From the NCBI GenBank assembly GCA_012515235.1, contig JAAYYU010000389.1, forward strand, positions 1 to 50,013: DNA of 50,013 nucleotides, in the 5' to 3' direction. The notes below the pieces were generated by a model, which was given only the letters and a program-made list of their open reading frames with translations, ran no database searches and was not told the origin of the DNA. The stretch's first letter is position 1; each line of letters begins with the position of its first letter. This document shows, in pieces, positions 49,998 to 50,013 of this stretch. The position numbers and the translations under genes are program-made. The DNA is from Candidatus Anammoximicrobium sp. (GTDB taxonomy: Bacteria > Planctomycetota > Planctomycetia > Pirellulales > Pirellulaceae).

Positions 49998-50013
49998 TGG
50001 CCCCGTCCGCCCC

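Overview
The window looks like the chromosome of a planctomycete, probably of the Pirellula lineage. The DNA is GC-rich. It encodes a DUF1559 prepilin-like protein, a DUF1570 peptidase-like protein, a CAP/dockerin protein with the FENLE-RLLLS export motif, Tat-exported Gfo/Idh/MocA proteins, a giant alpha-2-macroglobulin, BNR-repeat proteins and a YHS/formylglycine-enzyme-like fusion. All of these are typical of that phylum. Species assignment is inference.

Layout. 1-8.3 kb holds two SAM methyltransferases, two exported Gfo/Idh/MocA proteins, a gluzincin-like DUF1570 protein and a Nudix hydrolase, interspersed with short palindromic repeats. 8.3-17.7 kb holds a heme-motif protein, a CAP/dockerin protein and a 2038-residue alpha-2-macroglobulin with its thioester motif. 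17.7-21.8 kb is an accessory island: three attC-like hairpins and a half site frame small plus-strand cassettes (a HigBA toxin-antitoxin pair, a truncated TIR-domain reading frame, a RelE-type toxin with its antitoxin). A broken group II intron sits in the last attC-like site, and a serine/tyrosine recombinase fragment lies beside a tRNA-Gln gene. No integron integrase is visible, so this resembles a cluster of attC sites lacking an integrase.

22-32 kb is mostly housekeeping: a methyltransferase, a TIM-barrel isomerase with a UDP-glucuronate epimerase-like gene, a PP2C phosphatase with a TPR protein, fumarase, an M50 membrane protease, a small lipoprotein and a DUF1559 prepilin-like protein. 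32.5-44.9 kb is rich in exported proteins: YHS/FGE-like, an exported glutamate-racemase-like protein, a beta-helix protein, a GH109-like protein, two BNR-repeat proteins and an alpha/beta hydrolase. They suggest use of complex, possibly amino-sugar-rich, glycans. 44.9-50 kb is a phosphate-uptake operon on the minus strand, read pstS-pstC-pstA-pstB-pstB-phoU. Its two ATPases have complementary lost motifs, as in an ABC heterodimer with one working ATP site.

Several families of short palindromic repeats run through the window. One supplies the stop codon of a gene and another is read in frame inside the alpha-2-macroglobulin.
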